Assembly (NCBI GenBank): GCA_002633005.1
Contig: NMRA01000125.1
Span: forward strand, 394,413-456,412
Reading direction: 5' to 3'
Source of the DNA: Phoronis australis
Taxonomy: Eukaryota > Phoronida > Phoronidae
DNA length: 62,000 nt
The notes beneath the pieces were generated by a model. That model was not told the origin of the DNA, did no database searches, and saw only the letters and a program-made list of their open reading frames with translations. The position numbers and the translations under genes were made by a program. Shown one piece after another: positions 59,832 through 62,000 of the stretch (position 1 is the first letter of the stretch; every line of letters begins with the position of its first letter).

Positions 59832-61909
59832 AATTGATTTTCGTTCTGTAGCCAACTAAAGAGGGCAAAATGCAGCTTTAAAGTGGTCACTCACTACCTG
59901 ACTTACAAAATTAATTACGTGCAAAATCGTTGACAGTAGCTATCAGTAGTGTCCACAATTAGAAAGGGAGACCTGAACCACTTGACCCAGGGATGTGTAC
60001 AGTAACTGAACTGGAGGAAATAAACCATTGTAAAACATAATACATGGGAGGTGGCATCCTAACCACACTTCAATACCATTTAAGTGGTGCTGCAACTACC
60101 ATTTTTAAATTTTGGGCCATAAACTCACTCTTGATGAACTTGATCAAGGTATTTGTACCAACAGCGTTCATATCTAAGTTTCATGTTTAACACAATTGCT
60201 CTCTCAAAAAAAATTTTTTTTTTCAGTGTCAAGCACCACAGACAGTTCTTGCCTGGTACTCAAGCCATTTTGGAACAAAAACCATTGTTCTTCTTAAAAC
60301 TAATGCTGTTCTGGCCACTCAGCGTTGGAGTCCCTAAAATTTATTTATTTAGCCCACTTAATTACTAGTTAAGTGAGTGCCATGTTGGCATTTATCCAAC
60401 AAAAACTTCAGATCCATCCAAGGACAAAACTAAACTACCTAATTTTGCTTCGAACAAGAGCAACACAGTGTGCTGATGTGCGCCCACTGTGTGCATGGAA
60501 AACAGCACCTGTATTAGTGTTATAAGCTCAAGTAAAAACTCAAAATTTCAAGTAAAAATTCAGACTCAAGCTTTTAGCCAGCGTACTTATATAACTATAC
60601 AATAGTGTTTGTATCAGAAGTGGTTCCTTTATGGCATTTCTTCAACAATACTGAATTACGTCTAACATAGGTATATGTAATGAAAGAACAAACACAGGTT
60701 AACGAACAGTAATATAGAATAAATAGATTACTCTAGTGCTGAGGTCACCAAGTGCAAACTGGTATTAGAAACTCATCTCCATAGCTATTATATAATGTAG
60801 CATAGAATAATAGATACTGATGTCGAGATCATACAAAAGTAAAATAGAAAATGCCGAAAATAATTTCGAATAATAAGATTAGACAGCGGTCTCCTGCGGT
60901 CACCTTGTATGGAGCAATTTCAGCATGGGGAGAATGGAGTTCAGGGGTACCAGGGCTTGGTAATTTGCACAGTTAGGTTTGGTGTCTGCTGTTCAAGACC
61001 GCAACTTTCTTCTCATCACAAAATTACAAATGCAAAGGAAATCAGACACTTGAGATTAAAGGATATGTGTGATGAAATTTCCAAGTTTAATTGTTTAGAA
61101 CACAGGTAAGTTGCTGAAACTGGGCTTTGGGCCATTACGCATTTAATTGAGTGCACCTGGGCTCAGTGCAAGCTTGCCTGGACCTCCATTGACATCATTA
61201 AGCTTTGCATGCAGTCAATAACAGCAATCAGTTCATTCATCAAAAACATGAGAATTGTACTTAGGAACTCCAGACATCAGAAAACTAATGGAAGACGAGA
61301 CACAAGTAATGAAGATTAATCAATATCAACCTGACCACATGAGAAATTTTTTTATCAACACGACGAGATATCGACATTTCCATGAACCAGACAGATTTTC
61401 ATTGAAGTCCAGGTTTTGTTCACCAATCAAACATGACTAATGTCTTCAAAACTTTTCACCTCAAACAAAACATTGCAAAGCAAATGTGGTAAATGTAAAA
61501 GTGAAAAAAGTTGTCTTACTCTGTCACAAACAGAACAGAGAAAAGGTTTAACCAGTAAAGAAAATGATTCTTTTCAATCTTAGGGTGGTGTATCAGTTCT
61601 CTAGAAAGCCAGTATCTTACAATTTGGCTGGTTTAGCAAAATTGAGGGTTACATCTAGTGTGTAATGGTATCTTTCCATCTTTTCTGTATTAAAATCAAA
61701 TTACTGCTAAGGAGTGATGCAGAGCAGAGACCTCAGGGCGTAACGGGGGGGGGGGAGTAGGTACTCGATTATATTTAGAAGGGGAGCAGCTAGCAAATAA
61801 GGATGCTCATCCATTTGGGACTAGATTTGGAAGAGAGAAACTCATTAGCAGGGAGCGAAAAGGTCACCTTTTCATAGGATTTTGTTCCTGACTAACACTT
61901 TACCCTTTT
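59832..61909. other. Distal flank, nothing recognised
   Basis: AT-rich sequence with a G-run near 61,745. No gene, RNA or clear repeat can be supported. Confidence 0.5.
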
Positions 61910-62000
61910 ATGAGGATAGTTCAATTAAGGTGACCACATAGTAGGGATACCCTTTTGTGGGATAGTTCCATAAAAGTGACCACCTGGTAGGGATACTTGA
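61910..62000 (+). repeat. Start of a tandem repeat running off the window
   Basis: GGATAGTTC-AT-AAGGTGACCAC followed by GTAGGGATACCCTTTTGTG recurs as GGATAGTTCCATAAAAGTGA and CCACCTGGTAGGGATAC, a unit of about 46 bp with nearly two copies visible before the end. Confidence 0.75.

Overview
This is a eukaryotic window and almost certainly comes from an animal. It is AT-rich, has small exons with GT-AG junctions separated by kilobase introns, and is full of miniature inverted-repeat elements. It looks like a draft invertebrate assembly: there is a 140-base N gap (11910-12049) and a single-N join (53124). The species cannot be named from the sequence. The gene's architecture suggests a deuterostome or lophotrochozoan, but that is inference.

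One gene accounts for nearly the whole window. It is a minus-strand ADAM-family (a disintegrin and metalloprotease) membrane protease, closest in layout to the ADAM9/12/15/19/33 group. I assembled 18 coding exons by hand from 57236 down to the stop codon at 4492. Every junction has an acceptor AG and a donor GT, and reading phase is preserved across all of them. Reading 5' to 3', the exons encode: prodomain (57.2, 33.8, 31.4, 30.2, 28.7 kb), furin site and start of the protease (27.5 kb), the protease with its zinc site (24.8, 24.3, 21.1, 17.0 kb), disintegrin (14.5, 13.6 kb), cysteine-rich (12.7, 11.3, 10.4 kb), EGF-like (9.5 kb), transmembrane (6.2 kb), and a single large exon for a proline- and tyrosine-rich cytoplasmic tail (4.5-5.5 kb). 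The product is about 1,065 residues plus a signal-peptide exon that I could not find; it lies in 57.3-62 kb or beyond the window.

By region: 1-4.4 kb is downstream flank with old repeats. 4.5-33.9 kb holds 17 exons in introns rich in mobile-element remnants. 33.9-57.1 kb is one intron of about 23 kb containing inverted-repeat pairs, two minisatellites and an assembly-join duplication. 57.1-57.24 kb is the first recognised exon. 57.24-62 kb has no recognised gene.

The most interesting points are: a 38-bp tandem duplication that copies a splice donor in the cysteine-rich region; a prodomain with no cysteine-switch Cys despite an intact zinc site and furin site; a 1.3-kb inverted-repeat pair bracketing five exons (498 nt, phase 0/0) that hold nearly all of the prodomain; a TTAA-flanked element nested in an older repeat that is also present as an empty copy; and a promoter-like block with an unrecognised short coding start beside the N gap.
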